Assembly: GCF_042453785.1 (NCBI RefSeq)
Contig: NC_091673.1
Coordinates: 255,501-319,500, forward strand
Length of the DNA: 64,000 bases
Direction: 5' to 3'
DNA from: Malus domestica
Taxonomy: Eukaryota; Streptophyta; Magnoliopsida; Rosales; Rosaceae
Shown: positions 1 through 11,699 of the stretch, piece by piece
Layout of the letters: each line of letters starts with the position of its first letter
Numbering within the stretch: the first letter of the stretch is position 1
Program-made: the position numbers and the translations under genes
The notes under the pieces: model-generated
The model's database searches: none
The model's input: only the letters and a program-made list of their open reading frames with translations
What the model was told of the DNA's origin: nothing

Positions 1-1430
1 ATGCCAATGGCATCTTGCGAAAATGGAAAATTAAAGCAGGCAAAGCGATGTTTGCTTTAAAAACCACAATTGAAGAAGAAATGTTGGAGCACATTCGGGA
101 TGCCAAAACGCCAAAGGAAGCATGGGACACTTTTCTTACACTCTTCTCAAAGAAGAATGATACAAGACTGCAACTTCTCGAGAACGAGCTGTTATCGATG
201 GCGCAATGCGACATGACGATTGCCCAGTACTTTCACAAGGTGAAGTCGATATGCCGCGAAATTTCAGAGTTACATCCAACAGCTCCTATTGGGGAAACCA
301 GGTTGAAGAGAATTATTATCCATGGTTTGAGACCCGAATATCGTGGGTTTGTTGCCGCTATACAGGGATGGCCGACACAACCATCACTTGTTGAGTTTGA
401 AAATTTGCTTGCAGGTCAAGAAGCTATGGCCAAGCAAATGGGAGGAGTTTCGTTGAAGGGTGAAGAGGAAGCGCTCTACACCAACAAAAGCAAAGGCACT
501 TTCAAGCGGTACACTGGTAGTGAATCTAAAAAGGATGGAGACAAGGTGAAAAATCACCAAGGAAAGGAAGGCTCTCGTCTAGGGAAAGCTTCGAAGAATC
601 GCGTTAATAGTAGAAAGTTTGATGGCGAATGTTACAACTGTGGGAAAAAGGGCCACATGGCGAAAGATTGCTGGACCAAGAAAGAGCATGTTGAAAGTAA
701 TACTGCTACTTCCAGTTCAAAGGAGAATAATGAAGATGGCTGGGATGCTGAAGCTGAGTATCGAGCAGCAGCAATAGTAGCTCAAGAGAGTACATGGCTG
801 ATACAGCTGATGAATAATCTACATCAATCAGTAGATTATGCTGTTCTGTTGTACTGTGACAATCAATCGGCAATTTGTTTGGCAGAGAATCCAATTTTTC
901 ATGCAAGAACTAAACATGTTGAAGTGCACTACCACTTTATCAGAGAAAAGGTTCTGCAAGAAGAGATTGAGATGAGACAGGTTAAGACGAATGATCAAGT
1001 TGCGGACTTGTTCACAAAAAGTTTGAGTACAGGTAAGCTCGAAATATTTCGCTGTCTGCTTAGCACAGTGCAAAGAATGAGAGCTGACATTGAGGGGGAG
1101 TGTTGAGAGTCAATGTCAAAGTTAGGCAATGTTAGGCAATGTTAGGCAATGTTAGGTATGGTTGTGTGAAAAAAATAATTAGGTGCAATTAATGTGTTTT
1201 GTGTGGTAGTAAATAATCTTAGTTTAATTAAGTAGCTTTCATTTGGTTTGCTATAAATACCCAAGTCCCCAAGCCTTGTACATCATCCAAAGGAAAAACA
1301 AAGCTAAGTGCTAAATAAGAAAAGCTTTGCTAATTAGTGTTTTTTGTGAGCTTTCTTTAAGAGTGTGCTTTATTTTCTTCTTCTTGGGATAATTAGAGTT
1401 ATCTTGGATACTCTTTTTGTTCAACAACAC
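1..1430 (+). mobile_element. Ty1/Copia LTR retrotransposon, 3' part (broken)
   Basis: Reading from the window edge, a frame (15-1106) encodes a Copia gag of the UBN2 type with a CCHC zinc knuckle (CYNCGKKGHMAKDC, near residue 208), followed by sequence matching the RNase H end of Copia pol (YCDNQSAICLAENP, TKHVEVHYHFIREK, VADLFTKSL). The polypurine tract TGAGGGGGAG leads into a 3' LTR that starts TGTTGAGAGT. The 5' LTR lies outside the window. The copy is incomplete, with at least one large loss, and is best read as a non-autonomous fossil. It lies downstream of an SCPL first exon, so it may sit in the intron of that gene. Confidence 0.9.
1101..1430 (+). repeat. 3' LTR of the Copia element
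   Basis: Begins TGTTGAGAGTCAATG directly after the polypurine tract. A 10-bp unit GTTAGGCAAT is repeated about three times near its start (about 1122-1152). A TATA-like CTATAAATACCC lies at about 1250, followed by a leader-like stretch. The right end is uncertain (between about 1426 and 1440) because the 5' LTR is not available for comparison. Confidence 0.75.
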
Positions 1431-2355
1431 ATACAGACACAGCTCCGTTCTTTTCAATTTTTATTTTATTTTAAATATTTTTAAATGAAAAATCGAGGGC
1501 ATCTCTATATTAGGCAAATGAAGCCAGAGACAAAGTCAGATTCAGAGCAATGATAATCATACTTGCGGTTGAAACTTGAAACTGTATATTATTCAAGGAA
1601 AAGGAATTGGGAATTAATCCATCATTGTAGGATCTGACAGCTCCTCTTTTAGTCCGATGAGGATATGGAAATTACACAAGCGCATGTACATATATTATTC
1701 TTTTCATTTGCATGCATGGTATCCTGATTTTCAAATGCGGTTTAGAAGAATTTATTAATTTGAAAGTCTCCTTCTAATTGAACCTATCTATATGAAACAA
1801 AAACATAATTAAGCTCACAATTATATATGACTATGGAAAATAAGAAAAAAATGATGACAGGGAAAGAATCGATGGCGAATGCACAACAAAAAGATGAATG
1901 CATGATTGTGACAGGTTGGATATTTTGCTCACAACAGGTAGATAGGCTATCTTTGGGGTAATTTCTAGGGAGTTTTAACGAAAAACCCACGGTACTGTTC
2001 ATTTTAACGAAAAACCACATTTTTACACTAAAAAGTCAAACCTGGTACTATTCATTTTACCCTTTATTTTGTCCTTATCATTAAAACTCAAAGTTTTCAA
2101 ACCCTTTTCATTAGTTTTCCTTAATTTCTAGTGATAAATGGCAAGAAACGAATAAAATTTACCTTAAAAACTAATAAACTAGGTGATCATGAGAATATAA
2201 TGTATACGAAATTATTTTGAGTGAAAATTCTCCATCAAAAAAAAAAAAAGAAATTTGTGAATGAATTTTTGAAGAATAACTAGAAAAGTTGTTTAACGAG
2301 GAATTGTGTGTTAACTACAGTTAAGGAGTGGTGTGGAAATGACGTAGTCACGTAC
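1431..2355. other. Non-coding stretch, probable intron 1 of the SCPL gene at 2356-2647
   Basis: No exon of a carboxypeptidase or any other gene is recognisable here. In the minus direction this follows a good splice donor (GGAG|GTACGTGA at 2356/2355). It holds the Mutator-like MITE and a poly-A run at about 2238-2250. Confidence 0.5.
1968..2121. mobile_element. Mutator-like MITE (154 bp), copy 1
   Basis: Ends are GGGAGTTTTAACGAAAA on the left and the complement of AGGAAAACTAATGAAAA on the right. It is flanked by a perfect 9-bp direct repeat TAATTTCTA (1959-1967 and 2122-2130), the target-duplication length typical of Mutator-like elements. A reverse-complement copy of the same family lies at 23263-23408. 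No coding capacity. Confidence 0.75.
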
Positions 2356-2647
2356 CTCCATTAAGCCAAAGGAGGAGGGGTTTATCTTGAGGGTTGTTGA
2401 TGGCTTCAAAGAACCAATAGAAGAGTGCTCTTCCGTGAGTCTGGTTGACGGTAACATATCCGGCGTAATGCTTGAAGCTCACCGGAGGCTGGCCGGGGAG
2501 TCCAGTCACCTGGTCTGCCTTTTGCTGTCTCATATGATCATGATGCTGATGCAGTCTAGCGCCTAGGGTTCGAGTAGCACAACATATGCTAAAAGCAAGC
2601 AAATAAAGAAGAATAATATTCAAAGGAAACGAAGAAGAAAAAGCCAT
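2356..2647 (-). CDS. Serine carboxypeptidase-like protein, exon 1 only (gene runs off the window or is broken)
   Basis: The ATG at 2647 opens a first exon of 292 nt (97 codons plus 1 nt). It has a hydrophobic signal peptide (about residues 4-25), then the family motif [16 protein letters not shown] and FYWFFEA...LLLWLNGG, the start of the oxyanion-hole motif LNGGPGCSS. The donor GGAG|GTACGT falls at the same place and phase as in the complete paralog at 20738-26691. A TATA-like CATAAATAGG lies about 80 bp upstream (about 2725-2735). Exon 2 is not found in the 2.3 kb left to the window edge. The paralog's intron 1 is 3.2 kb, so the remaining exons may lie beyond the Copia element, outside the window. 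Enzyme role (secreted or vacuolar peptidase, or acyltransferase) cannot be judged from exon 1. Confidence 0.75.
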
Positions 2648-2822
2648 TCAAGTTGGGAACTTGGGACTGAGACTTTCTTCTCTCTCTCTATCTATCTAAT
2701 TATTATCTACAGAGAAATCCTATTTATGAGGCACGTCAACAGCACAAGTAGCTAGTAGTAGTCGTAACAGTCGGACTATTCCAAATCCAAATGGTAAAGC
2801 CAGACAGATCATTCATTCATAC

Positions 2823-3222
2823 ATAGAATGAGACCCTGATCGTCTAAGCGTGTGGTTTATATATTAAGTTCGAGTGGTCCAAAGACACATAAGAATGCTA
2901 GTTTTTCTTATCGTTGCCATTGATATGGTTTCATCTTGCATTATTACCGAACTATTATTGATACTGTAAAAATTTAATTGTGCACTACAATTTTTTTTTA
3001 TATTTAGATATAAAAATACTCTTGCAAGAAGTGCACAATTAGATTTTTAGAGTATCAATAATAATTTTCTATTATTATTATTATTAGAAAATGATTTTTT
3101 ACACGCTATTTTTTTCTACATCTTCTATTTGAAAGTAATATATGTAAATTGTAACATAATTATTGATTTGAACAAATCAAGGGTCAAAATCAAGAATCAA
3201 TAGATTATGTGCACAAATCACT

Positions 3223-3255
<33 letters not shown>

Positions 3256-3866
3256 TCTTTTTTTAAGTTTATTCTCAATTGCTAGTTGTCTGGCCATCTC
3301 CTTTTGGAAGTATACATGTAAATTGTAATGTAAACTTGAGGATTTGTATCATAGAATGAGACCCTGATCGTCTAAGCGTGTGGTTTATGTAGTAAGTTCG
3401 AGTGGTCCAAAGACACATAAGAATGCTAGTTTTTCTTATCGTTGCTATTGATATGGTTTCATCTTGCATTATTACCGAACTATTATTGATACTGTAAAAA
3501 TTTAATTGTGCACTACAATTTTTTTATATTTAGATATAAAAATACTCTCGCAAGAAGTGCACAATTAGATTTTTAGAGTATCCATAATAATTTTCTATTA
3601 TTATTATTATTAGGAAAATGGTTTTTTACACGCTATTTTTTTCTACATCTTCTATTTGAAAGTAATATATGTAAATTGTAACATAATTATTGAATTGAAC
3701 AAATCAAGGGTCAAAATCAAGAATCAATAGATTATGTGCACAAATCACTCTCATTATTATTATTATTATTATTTCTTCTTTTAAAAGTTTATTCTCAGTT
3801 GCTAGTTGTCTGGCCATCTCCTTTTGGAAGTATACTTGTAAATTGTAATGTAACCTTGAGGACATA
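2823..3866. repeat. Tandem duplication, two units of about 528 bp
   Basis: Unit 1 (2823-3350) and unit 2 (3351-3866) both begin ATAGAATGAGACCCTGATCG and both end in the stretch around GGCCATCTCCTTTTGGAAG and TTGAGGA. They differ by a few substitutions and by the length of an internal ATT trinucleotide run (about 3227-3254 and 3754-3772). No coding content. It lies in the 5' flank of the SCPL exon at 2356-2647. Confidence 0.9.
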
Positions 3867-5553
3867 GTATGTAAATGCATCAATATACTAGTAAAATATG
3901 GTATAAATTGTCATTTTGTATTTGATTTTTTGTTTGCTTGCTTGGGTAGACTTGAACCAAAGGGACTCTTAATTTGGACTATTAAAAGCGTACGTTTCAA
4001 CATGTATATGTAGATAATGTATATTTTAAAGGGAATTGACGTAGATACACCTTCACATTGAAGATGTACTTTATTTTACACATGCACGAAATATAAAAGC
4101 TAGTCATAAATACAAGGATCAAATTTGACACCCATATTCTCCTTGATTTGATCTGTGAAATATATTTGTATATCACGACGGAGAGATTTGTGTTTGGCTC
4201 AGTCAATTGCTTTGACTTGTAACCTCATTTTCTAAACCCTAACGTTATCTGTATATTTTTTTTTTGTTGAATACATTAATATTTGTATGTACTTGACCAA
4301 TGTAGTTAACAGCTATTACGTACGTAGCAATATGGCAATATCCAAATAGCTAAAAGCTCAAAAGCCATATTAAGATTATCTTTAATTTCAAAAGGGAAAA
4401 AAACATCTCAATTTATCTCGGGTTTGAAAACTATATTTCTCTATTTATATTAATGTTAGAAGTGTACATCAAGAGTTTCATTTAGCGACTATTAAGTATG
4501 TCATCAATCACCCCTTTATGCATGTTCCATTATAATTCTTATATGTGAACCGTTCCATTATTATATATAGACACACACACACACACACATCACCAATTGA
4601 ATGATGGCGAAGTAATAATTTGATATTTGTGCATGGCATTGGCATACTAACATGTATCTCATTCTCACTATTAAACTAGCATTGGCTAGCTGAAGTTTTT
4701 AATAATTGGACATAAAAGACTCCTAATTCCAATAGTAAAAGGCTGTCCATGCAACGTACAAATCCAAGAATAAAAAAACACCATACAAAACGATAGTACT
4801 TTTAATTTTTATGTAGGAAATAGCAGATCAGAGCTTATATCAAAATGCGACAGATGGCAGCCTATGGTTTGCCAAAAAGTGTCTGATGATCCGGAGAGAA
4901 CGCCTGGGAGCAAATGTGGGAAAATGGCCTGCGCCTCTCGTTAAGAAAGTCAACCCCTCGTATCTATGCTCCACCCTCCAACCTAATTAGTAATAAACCA
5001 TGCATTCATATTTCATACATTCATTACCTCCTTATTTCTAAATCATTGTTATTAACCCAATATAATCTCCAATGATCATAAATTTGATACTATTTTACTT
5101 TACCGCCGCGAGCAATTAACCTTTTTTTTTTATTCATTTTTCTGTTTTATCAAACGCTTGTGATTAACTGTAGGTAGAATTTTACCAAAGAAAGAAAATA
5201 AATATGAAGTAGGTAGACCTACGAATATTCCAAGGAAAGCTTAAGATTCCTTCCTTTGAATGGTTTGATCTTTTTCTATCCAATCCTTTTATAGATAATT
5301 AGACATTCAATTTAGACACTGATTTCAGCTAAACCCCACAATTTATTTATCTATTTATCTTACATGTTTTTTTCTTTCCTTTTCTTCCTTTTATTGACAT
5401 TTTTGGCATTTTAAGATACAACCAATTATCTCTCTACGTCTACAGTGTAGATGATGTTTTGCCACATTAGTGCAAAGTATTATGCGCTCTTGTGCGGATT
5501 CAATGCCCATTGATCATCTTCCTCCTAACAATTAACAATTTAAGCCATTAAAG
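3867..5553. other. Intergenic, nothing recognised
   Basis: AT-rich sequence between SCPL copies. A short CA run (about 4568-4588) is present. No similarity to SCPL exons, no tRNA-like cloverleaf and no long frame was seen. Confidence 0.5.
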
Positions 5554-6578
5554 CTATGGTTTGTCAAAAAACAAAATTATTAGCTCTCTATGGTTGTACC
5601 GTGGGGTCCAGTCCTCGGTAATGTTTAGGCCAAGTTTGTTCAATGCATACCTTGTTGAGGTCACCGGAACCCTACCATCTGCATCTCCACTATTCACAAG
5701 GAAATAAAGCAAAAATAAACTTAAAATTCCAAATTACACAATGAATTTGCACGAAAACTTGAATTAGTTGTCTTCATCTTTTATATCTTGGAATTATGTT
5801 GCACACATTCTACCTATTTAATTGTCTTTATCTTATTCGTTTATTTAATTAGTTTTTAGGTAGCTAGCGAGAGAGTGGATTGCAATTACGTAGTACGTAA
5901 ATATACCTGTAGATCCATACACGAAGATCTCCATCAACGAGTTTTTGGATAATTGGAAGAATTGAAAAGGCCCAGTCCGTCCATGCATTGCTTACATTAG
6001 CACTAGTACGTGATAGAAAAGTTAACGGTCGATATGTTTAAGCAAACTAATTATATACAGCGCAATATAATCAACAAATTTATGTTAGAATTCCTCTGTC
6101 TTACATCGACCAAAAGGCTTGAGAACAAGTTCTTTAAATAGAATTACCCCACTCTAACTATTACCGAGACATTTTGTATTAAAATCTCACACCTGACGGA
6201 TTGAGCAAGTGCCCAAGTGGGGGACATTATCGGTGTTGTTGGAGTAGGCCCATTGCCCGTCTACCTAAAATTTAAGATGGTATCAGAGCCAGGGGACGTG
6301 TCCGTACATCCACGTGAACGGGTGGGTCCCCTTTGACCCCGCGCGAACGGATGAGCCATGGCTTGACTCCACGTAGGCCAAGAGATGCCACGTGAACAGG
6401 TGGGTCCCCATTGGCCCCGTGCAAATGGGTGAGCCCTAGCCTGGCTCCATATGGTTGCTAATGTGTGGAACTTCACGTGTGACCCATAAAATGGGGTCTC
6501 ATGTGCGAGTGATTGTTAGAATTCCTCTATCCCACATCGGCCAGAAGACTTGAAAACAAACCCTTTAAATATAATTAC

Positions 6579-7217
6579 AGTCACATCCCGGTCCGGGACA
6601 AATCACTTCCCAAGCCCGCTCCACCACCGTAGCACGATATTGTCCGCTTTGGGCCCCGACTATACCCTCACGGTTTTGTTTCTGGGAACTCACGAGCAAC
6701 TTCCCTGTGGGTCACCCATCCTGGGAGTGCTCTAGCCACCTTCTCGCTTAACTTCGGAGTTCCTACGGAACTCGAAGCCAATGAGCTCTCAAAAAGCCTC
6801 GTGCTAGGTAGGGATGAGAATATACATTTAAGGATCACTCCACTAGGCGATGTGGAATGTTACAATCCACCCCCCTTAGGGGTGCGACGTCCTTGTCGGC
6901 ACACTTCCGGTCAGGGATTGGCTCTGATACCATTTGTCACATCCCGGCCTAGGGAGGATCACTTCCCGAGCCTGCTCCACCACCGTAGCATGATATTGTC
7001 CGATTTGGACCCCGACTACGCCCTCACAGTTTTGTTTCTGGGAACTTACGAGCAACTTCCCAGTGGGTCACCCACCTGGGAGTACTCTAACCCCCTTCTC
7101 GCTTAACTTGAGTTCCTATGGAACTCGAAGCCAGTGAGCTCCCAAAAAGTCTCGTGCTAGGTAGGGATGGGAATATACATTTAAGGATCACTCCCATGGG
7201 CGATGTGGGATGTTACA
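6579..7217 (-). mobile_element. Cassandra TRIM (5S rRNA-containing LTRs), looks whole
   Basis: Read on the minus strand: 5' LTR 7217-6935 (starts TGTAACATCCCACATCG), primer-binding site TGGTATCAGAGCC (6932-6920), short internal region, polypurine tract AAGGGGGGTGGAT (6877-6865), 3' LTR 6864-6579. LTRs are 283 and 286 bp and closely similar. The 5-bp target duplication ATTAC is intact (6574-6578 and 7218-7222). Each LTR carries a segment like plant 5S rRNA, which is the hallmark of Cassandra. The family has no protein genes and is mobilised in trans. It sits inside the right LTR of the older TRIM at 6083-7351. Confidence 0.93.
6699..6770 (-). promoter_or_regulatory. 5S rRNA-like pol III promoter segment in the Cassandra 3' LTR
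   Basis: On the minus strand AACTCCGAAGTTAAGCGAGA and then GGATGGGTGACCCA match the box A region and box C of plant 5S rRNA genes. The equivalent segment of the other LTR lies at about 7050-7120. In this family the 5S-derived region is known to be transcribable by RNA polymerase III; activity of this copy is unknown. Confidence 0.75.
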
Positions 7218-8591
7218 ATTACCCCACTCTAACTATTACCGAGACCTTTTGTATTAAAACCTCACACCTGACGGATTGACTAGGTGACCAAGTGGGAACA
7301 ATATCAGTGTTGTTGGAGTGGACCCATGACCCGTCTACCTAAAATTTAAGAACTTAATTCTAAATGAGTAGTGATCATTCTAAATTTTCTTTGATATACG
7401 TATATTAAAGTATAATCTTAATGAAATTACTTGCAAAGCCTCCGTTCCATGAATACGGTACTTTGGTTACGTTTGCATGCAATGTTTCTTGAACATCTGG
7501 ACGATTGAAGTATGTTGTTGCATAGGTCATTGTACACGGATCGTAACCTCCTCCACTACCTGCAGGTATTCTCCGCAATGTATCCTGCTCCATTGCAAAT
7601 TAAAGAAAAATTAATCTTAATTAATTTTCCTTTATTCTTGTCTTGCAATTTGCACGGTGAAACAAGAAAATAAAGGAACATTAACTAACATACAAATCGA
7701 GAACCGAATTTGAGTGGCAGTTTCTGCTTATCTTATTATTCATTACTGATGACGACGACGACTGGGTGAAGGGTCTATCGAGGCGACAAGTCCGAGAGTA
7801 TATGCTATATATATCGATGAGACTGTAAAGATCGTAGTACTTGAGTAAGTAGTTTCCAGCATTCTGTGGTTAAGTTTTGTTTGCTAAAATCACAATTTGC
7901 CTTAATTGATTTGTACAAAACATCAGATATCAGGGCATGTCCCCATGCATAGTCAATCATCCAAGTTGTGTCTGTTTCATCGTCCAACAAGGCATTCCCA
8001 ATCTGCATTTTTCACAATTCATTAATTAAGGATTTAAGTGATATTCTTCTCTGTGATGACATGCGTGAATATATACGTCTTGAGACAATTAATTACCATC
8101 AAACCCTTGAGGTTTATATAATCATCCTTTGTTGATTTCTTGTGTATATAACATCTGCCAGTTGTGGAACGTAGTGGTGCCCTATATATTATTTATAGAA
8201 TACTTAAGAACATAATACTAATTAATTCGAGTATGAAAACCCAACACCAGCCGGTGCGTCCAAAAATAATAAATTTGCCGATGATGATCAAGTACGTACA
8301 TTCATGTTTAACGAAAAACCATAACAGAACCAGATCAGACAAGACAACAATTAGTAATTCTGTATTAATTTTCAATCTTCCAGTTAGCCAGAGGATTACT
8401 TAAAACTAGCTGCATAGCATGCCTTCATCAAATTGTTGCTATATTAGTTTAGAAATTGAGAAAGCTGGAGATTCAAGATGACGTGCCTTTATTCCAAGTG
8501 TAGTTATTGAATTTTACTGTCGGGCCCTCCTTCACTAAAAATGGGCCAAGCTCTTGGGCCTCCCCGAAACCAACGGAAGAACATCCTGGAC

Positions 8592-9009
8592 TTGCGGATA
8601 AGAGTAGGTCAACTTGTTATAAACTCATGTAAAAACATTTTAATGTTGAACAACTCTTCTCATCATTACACCTCCATTGATCCATATATGGAGAGTGACA
8701 ATTTTTGCTATTATTATTTTAGGGAATTGTTATTAGCATTAAAAAAAATCTTATTTTACACTCCAAACTTTCTATAATTAGAAATAAAAATACTATTGTG
8801 AGGAATGTAGAGCAAGATTTCTAGAGCTTTTTTATTGTAACGTTACTCCACTAAGCTATAATAAGGATAAGGGAAAATGTTTGAACTCTTAAACGGAACG
8901 GATGGATGACAATTGGGAAATATGTTTTTTTTTTTTTTTCAAATTGTGAATTGAGAAATATGTTTGGCTAACCCCACTTAGGAAGATAATGATTTGTTGT
9001 CATCGTGGT
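8592..9009. other. Flank of the SCPL pseudogene, no gene
   Basis: The sequence upstream of pseudogene exon 2 where exon 1 would be expected (together with 16995-17622 on the other side of the Gypsy insertion). No LPGQPP-type exon is found. Ends in GTGGT, the target duplication of the Gypsy-like element. Confidence 0.5.
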
Positions 9010-9754
9010 TGTGGAGCCAAAAATATTCTCAAGGCGACACGTGAATTTTTGGACAAAAATGACAAAAATACCCTTGCAGTACAACGAGGTTCCTACGCGC
9101 AAGCAGCGGGCAACCCTCTTTCAACCAAGACAGAAGTGCCCAAAATAGGTAACAATTCAAAGTCCATCTCATCAAATCCTTTCTACAAGGTAATTCCCAA
9201 ACACATTCCTTTTAAATTATGTTAATTGTCTAATTAATGGGTTTATTGCCTAATTAACCCATTAATTGTCAATTAAACCATCCATTATATCCAAATAACC
9301 ACAAAACACATCCAATTCAACCCTAAAACACCACATGGCCGGCTATCCCCATTCAAAACCTAATCCATCACTTTTTTTCTACATTTTTCACCATTTCTTC
9401 CTTTTTATTAGCCAATTAATTCCATAACCACAAAAATATTTCCTTTTATGTTTAATTAGCCAATTAATTGGCTAATTAATTGGCTAATTAAACCAAAATA
9501 AAACCTAAACCAACCTAGCCCTATAAATAGGCTCCTATTTTCACCAAATATTCACTCCAACACTTTGGCAAAAATCTCAAAATTCTCTAAACACTATTTC
9601 TCTCTAAATTCTAACTTTGGCATCGGAGGTTCTTCGGCCAAAGCCCCCCCCATTCATTGTGGGCGCGTGAGGCTCTTGGCCTTAACCTAAGGTGTTAATT
9701 GTTTTGTAGGTGCAAAATTGTCCAAGATCAAGGAGGAAGAAATTTGCATCCACA
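9010..9754 (+). repeat. 5' LTR of the Gypsy-like element
   Basis: 745 bp, TG...CA ends. A TATA-like CCTATAAATAGGC lies at about 9521. Contains short direct and inverted repeats of TTAATTGGCTAATTAA (about 9450-9490). Confidence 0.9.
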
Positions 9755-10199
9755 AATTGGTGCTTTCATTGAGAGTTGAAATCCATACTCGTAGAAGACT
9801 CTCGCACAAAAAGGTTTTTTCTTTATTTTCTAGTCCATTTGAATAATTTTCATATGTTCTTATTATTAGAATTTTTTACTTGCAAAGGTTCTTTGATAAA
9901 ACGTATAAGCAAAATATAATGGCTAGAAATTTAGAAAATTCCACAAGTGAAAATTCTAATGTTCAAGAAATGGGATTGCGGAGATTCGTGAGGCTAAATG
10001 CGACAATAAGTGGAGCAGCACCACCACCACGAGTTTCCAACATGGGAACCACCACGGTGGCTACCTCGGTAGCCACTCGTGGCGAGGTCCATGGTGCATT
10101 CACCACGGCTCGAGTCGTGCCATCAAAGGCTCACGACACCAAGGCCATTATCCAAGTCGTGCCATCCAAGTTTGCACGGGCCTGGGCCCAAACCTCGCA

Positions 10200-10745
10200 T
10201 TCGCATGCATCACATACTAAGCAGCCTGCTCCCGCCAAGCAGCCTGCTCTCGTGACCCAGCATGCTCCCGACGAGCAGCCCACTCCCGTGGTCCAGCCTG
10301 TTCTGCCAAGCAGCCTGCTCTCGTGACCCAGCATGCTCCCGACGAGCAACCCACTCCCGTGGTCCAGCCTGTTTCAGTTGAGCAGCCCACTCCCGTGGTC
10401 CAGCCTGTTTCCGTCGAACAGCCCACTCCCGTGGCCCAGCCTGCTTCCGTCGAACAGCCCACTCCCGTGGCCTAGCCTGCTCCTGCCAAGCAGCCTGCTC
10501 TCGTGACCCAGCCTGCTCCTAACGAGCAGCCCACTCCCGTGGTCCAGCCTGCTTCCGTCGAGCAGCCCACTCCCTTGGCCCAGCCTGCTTCCGTCGAGCA
10601 GTTCACTCCCGTGGCCCAACCTGCTCCTGCCAAGCAGCCTGCTCTCGTGACCCAGCCTGCTCCCGACAAGCAGCCCACTCCCGTGGCCCAGCCAGCTCCA
10701 GTCGAGCAGCCCACTCTCATGGCCCAACCTGCTCCTATGGCTTTC
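10200..10745 (+). repeat. Pro/Gln/Ala-rich coding tandem repeat inside the Gypsy-like element
   Basis: Imperfect repeats of CAGCCTGCTCC and GAGCAGCCCACTCCCGTGG give protein units such as QPTPVVQPASVE and KQPALVTQPAPDE in the plus frame. Several overlapping frames are open because the repeat is GC-rich, so open length here is weak evidence for coding by itself. Confidence 0.8.
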
Positions 10746-11699
10746 CAAGCAGCCCAAGTCGGCCCAAGACTATCTCAACCATCCAGACCTACCATCGAGC
10801 CGGGGGCATTCTCACCACATTTTTCACGGATTTGACATTTCCCACTCAAATCTCGCACCCGGAGTCTACCACCATTCCACTGCCTAAGGAAGCGCATTCC
10901 TTCCAAGCTCTTCCAATCCAAATGGCGAACAACACTTGTCTCGACAAGTTATAGAGTTGACAAGCGCCCTTGCACAATAGACGGCCTTGGTGAATTAACT
11001 TTTGCAACGCATCGGGATCCAACTTGCCCCGGACGAGGTATCTCGAAGTAGGACAAGGGCAGACGGACCTTTCCAGCAGCGTCCCAGCAAGCGGCCACTC
11101 AACCAGCCACGAGCCGAACGTTTGGGAAGTGTACATTCCCGTCTTAGCACGCGGAGGAGCATGCACTCTCGACTAGGCCCACGGATGGGCATACATTCAC
11201 GGTTGGGGTCATACTCTGATAGTCAACATAAGCAACCTTCCGGGCAAAGTGTTCATTCGCAGCTAAGCCCACAAGGAGCATCATTCACCTCACATCAGAG
11301 TAGGCAGCACGACGGACGGAGAGAAGTAGTCACTCAATCCAGCTCAAGTTCAACCAGCAGCCTGCGAAGAACTCGCTCGCCTGCTAGGAACGCACCACAT
11401 GCACTGCATCCGCGGCATAGACGAGCCAAACACCTGGAAGAGCAGCTTAGACCAGCAAGTCATGGCTGGGGGCAGTCGAGAGCTCAGTTACCCTAATAAA
11501 GGTAAATTCAAAAAGAAGTAGAGAGACTCTTGACTAAGCGATTGCATGATTTCCAACGCAACGAGGTCACCGACGAGGCACTTCGACGGAACATGACCAA
11601 ACATAAGCAGGTCACCCTTCACAGACGAGATCGAGCAGGCAGAGCCTCCACGCGAGTTTAGCATGCCACATTTCACATCTTTCAAAGGGGATGAAGACC

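Larger units (their letters stand above)
6083..7351 (+). mobile_element. TRIM retrotransposon (LTR about 195 bp) interrupted by Cassandra
   Basis: A left LTR (6083-6277) starts TGTTAGAATTCCTCT. It is followed at once by a primer-binding site TGGTATCAGAGCC (6278-6290) matching the initiator methionine tRNA, an internal region (about 6291-6513), and a right LTR starting TGTTAGAATTCCTCTATCCC at 6514. The right LTR is split by a Cassandra insertion and resumes at 7223, ending at about 7351; without the insertion it is also about 194 bp. The internal region has two imperfect tandem copies of a GTGAAC(G/A)GGTGGGTCCCC segment and no coding capacity. It lies between exons 5 and 6 of the SCPL pseudogene. 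Looks whole apart from the nested element. Confidence 0.8.
5554..8591 (-). pseudogene. Serine carboxypeptidase-like pseudogene (exons 2-7 remnants)
   Basis: Remnants match exons 2-7 of the intact paralog in order: exon 2 8487-8591 ([19 protein letters not shown]), exon 3 8097-8292 ([16 protein letters not shown], then HHYVPQLADV), exon 4 7694-8002 (IGNALLDDE...[11 protein letters not shown]), exon 5 7431-7584 ([19 protein letters not shown]), exon 6 5907-5990 (AWTDWAFSILPIIQKLVDG), exon 7 5554-5689 ([19 protein letters not shown]). Decay is clear: no exon 1 exists upstream, exon 3 has lost about 100 nt including the GESYAG nucleophile region, exon 4 is frameshifted, and exon 7 loses homology before the catalytic-His segment. 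The exon 2 acceptor reads AA instead of AG and its donor is GC. The intron before exon 6 holds a TRIM with a nested Cassandra. The order (exon 2 at the high end) shows it is separate from the exon at 2356-2647. Confidence 0.88.

Noticed and set aside
6699-7120. 5S rRNA gene
   Set aside because: The 5S-like segments are partial and sit in both LTRs of a Cassandra element with primer site and target duplication.
2356-8591. The SCPL exon at 2356-2647 and the exons at 5554-8591 as one gene
   Set aside because: On the minus strand exon 1 would lie downstream of exon 7; the order is impossible without an assembly error, so two copies are called.
8989-9225. 78-codon frame
   Set aside because: Runs across the boundary of the Gypsy-like 5' LTR; a similar sequence is in the 3' LTR.
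10131-10757. Long minus-strand frames (up to 127 codons) of Gly/Ser/Leu repeats
   Set aside because: They are the antisense of the Pro/Gln repeat tract; a GC-rich tandem repeat keeps many frames open.
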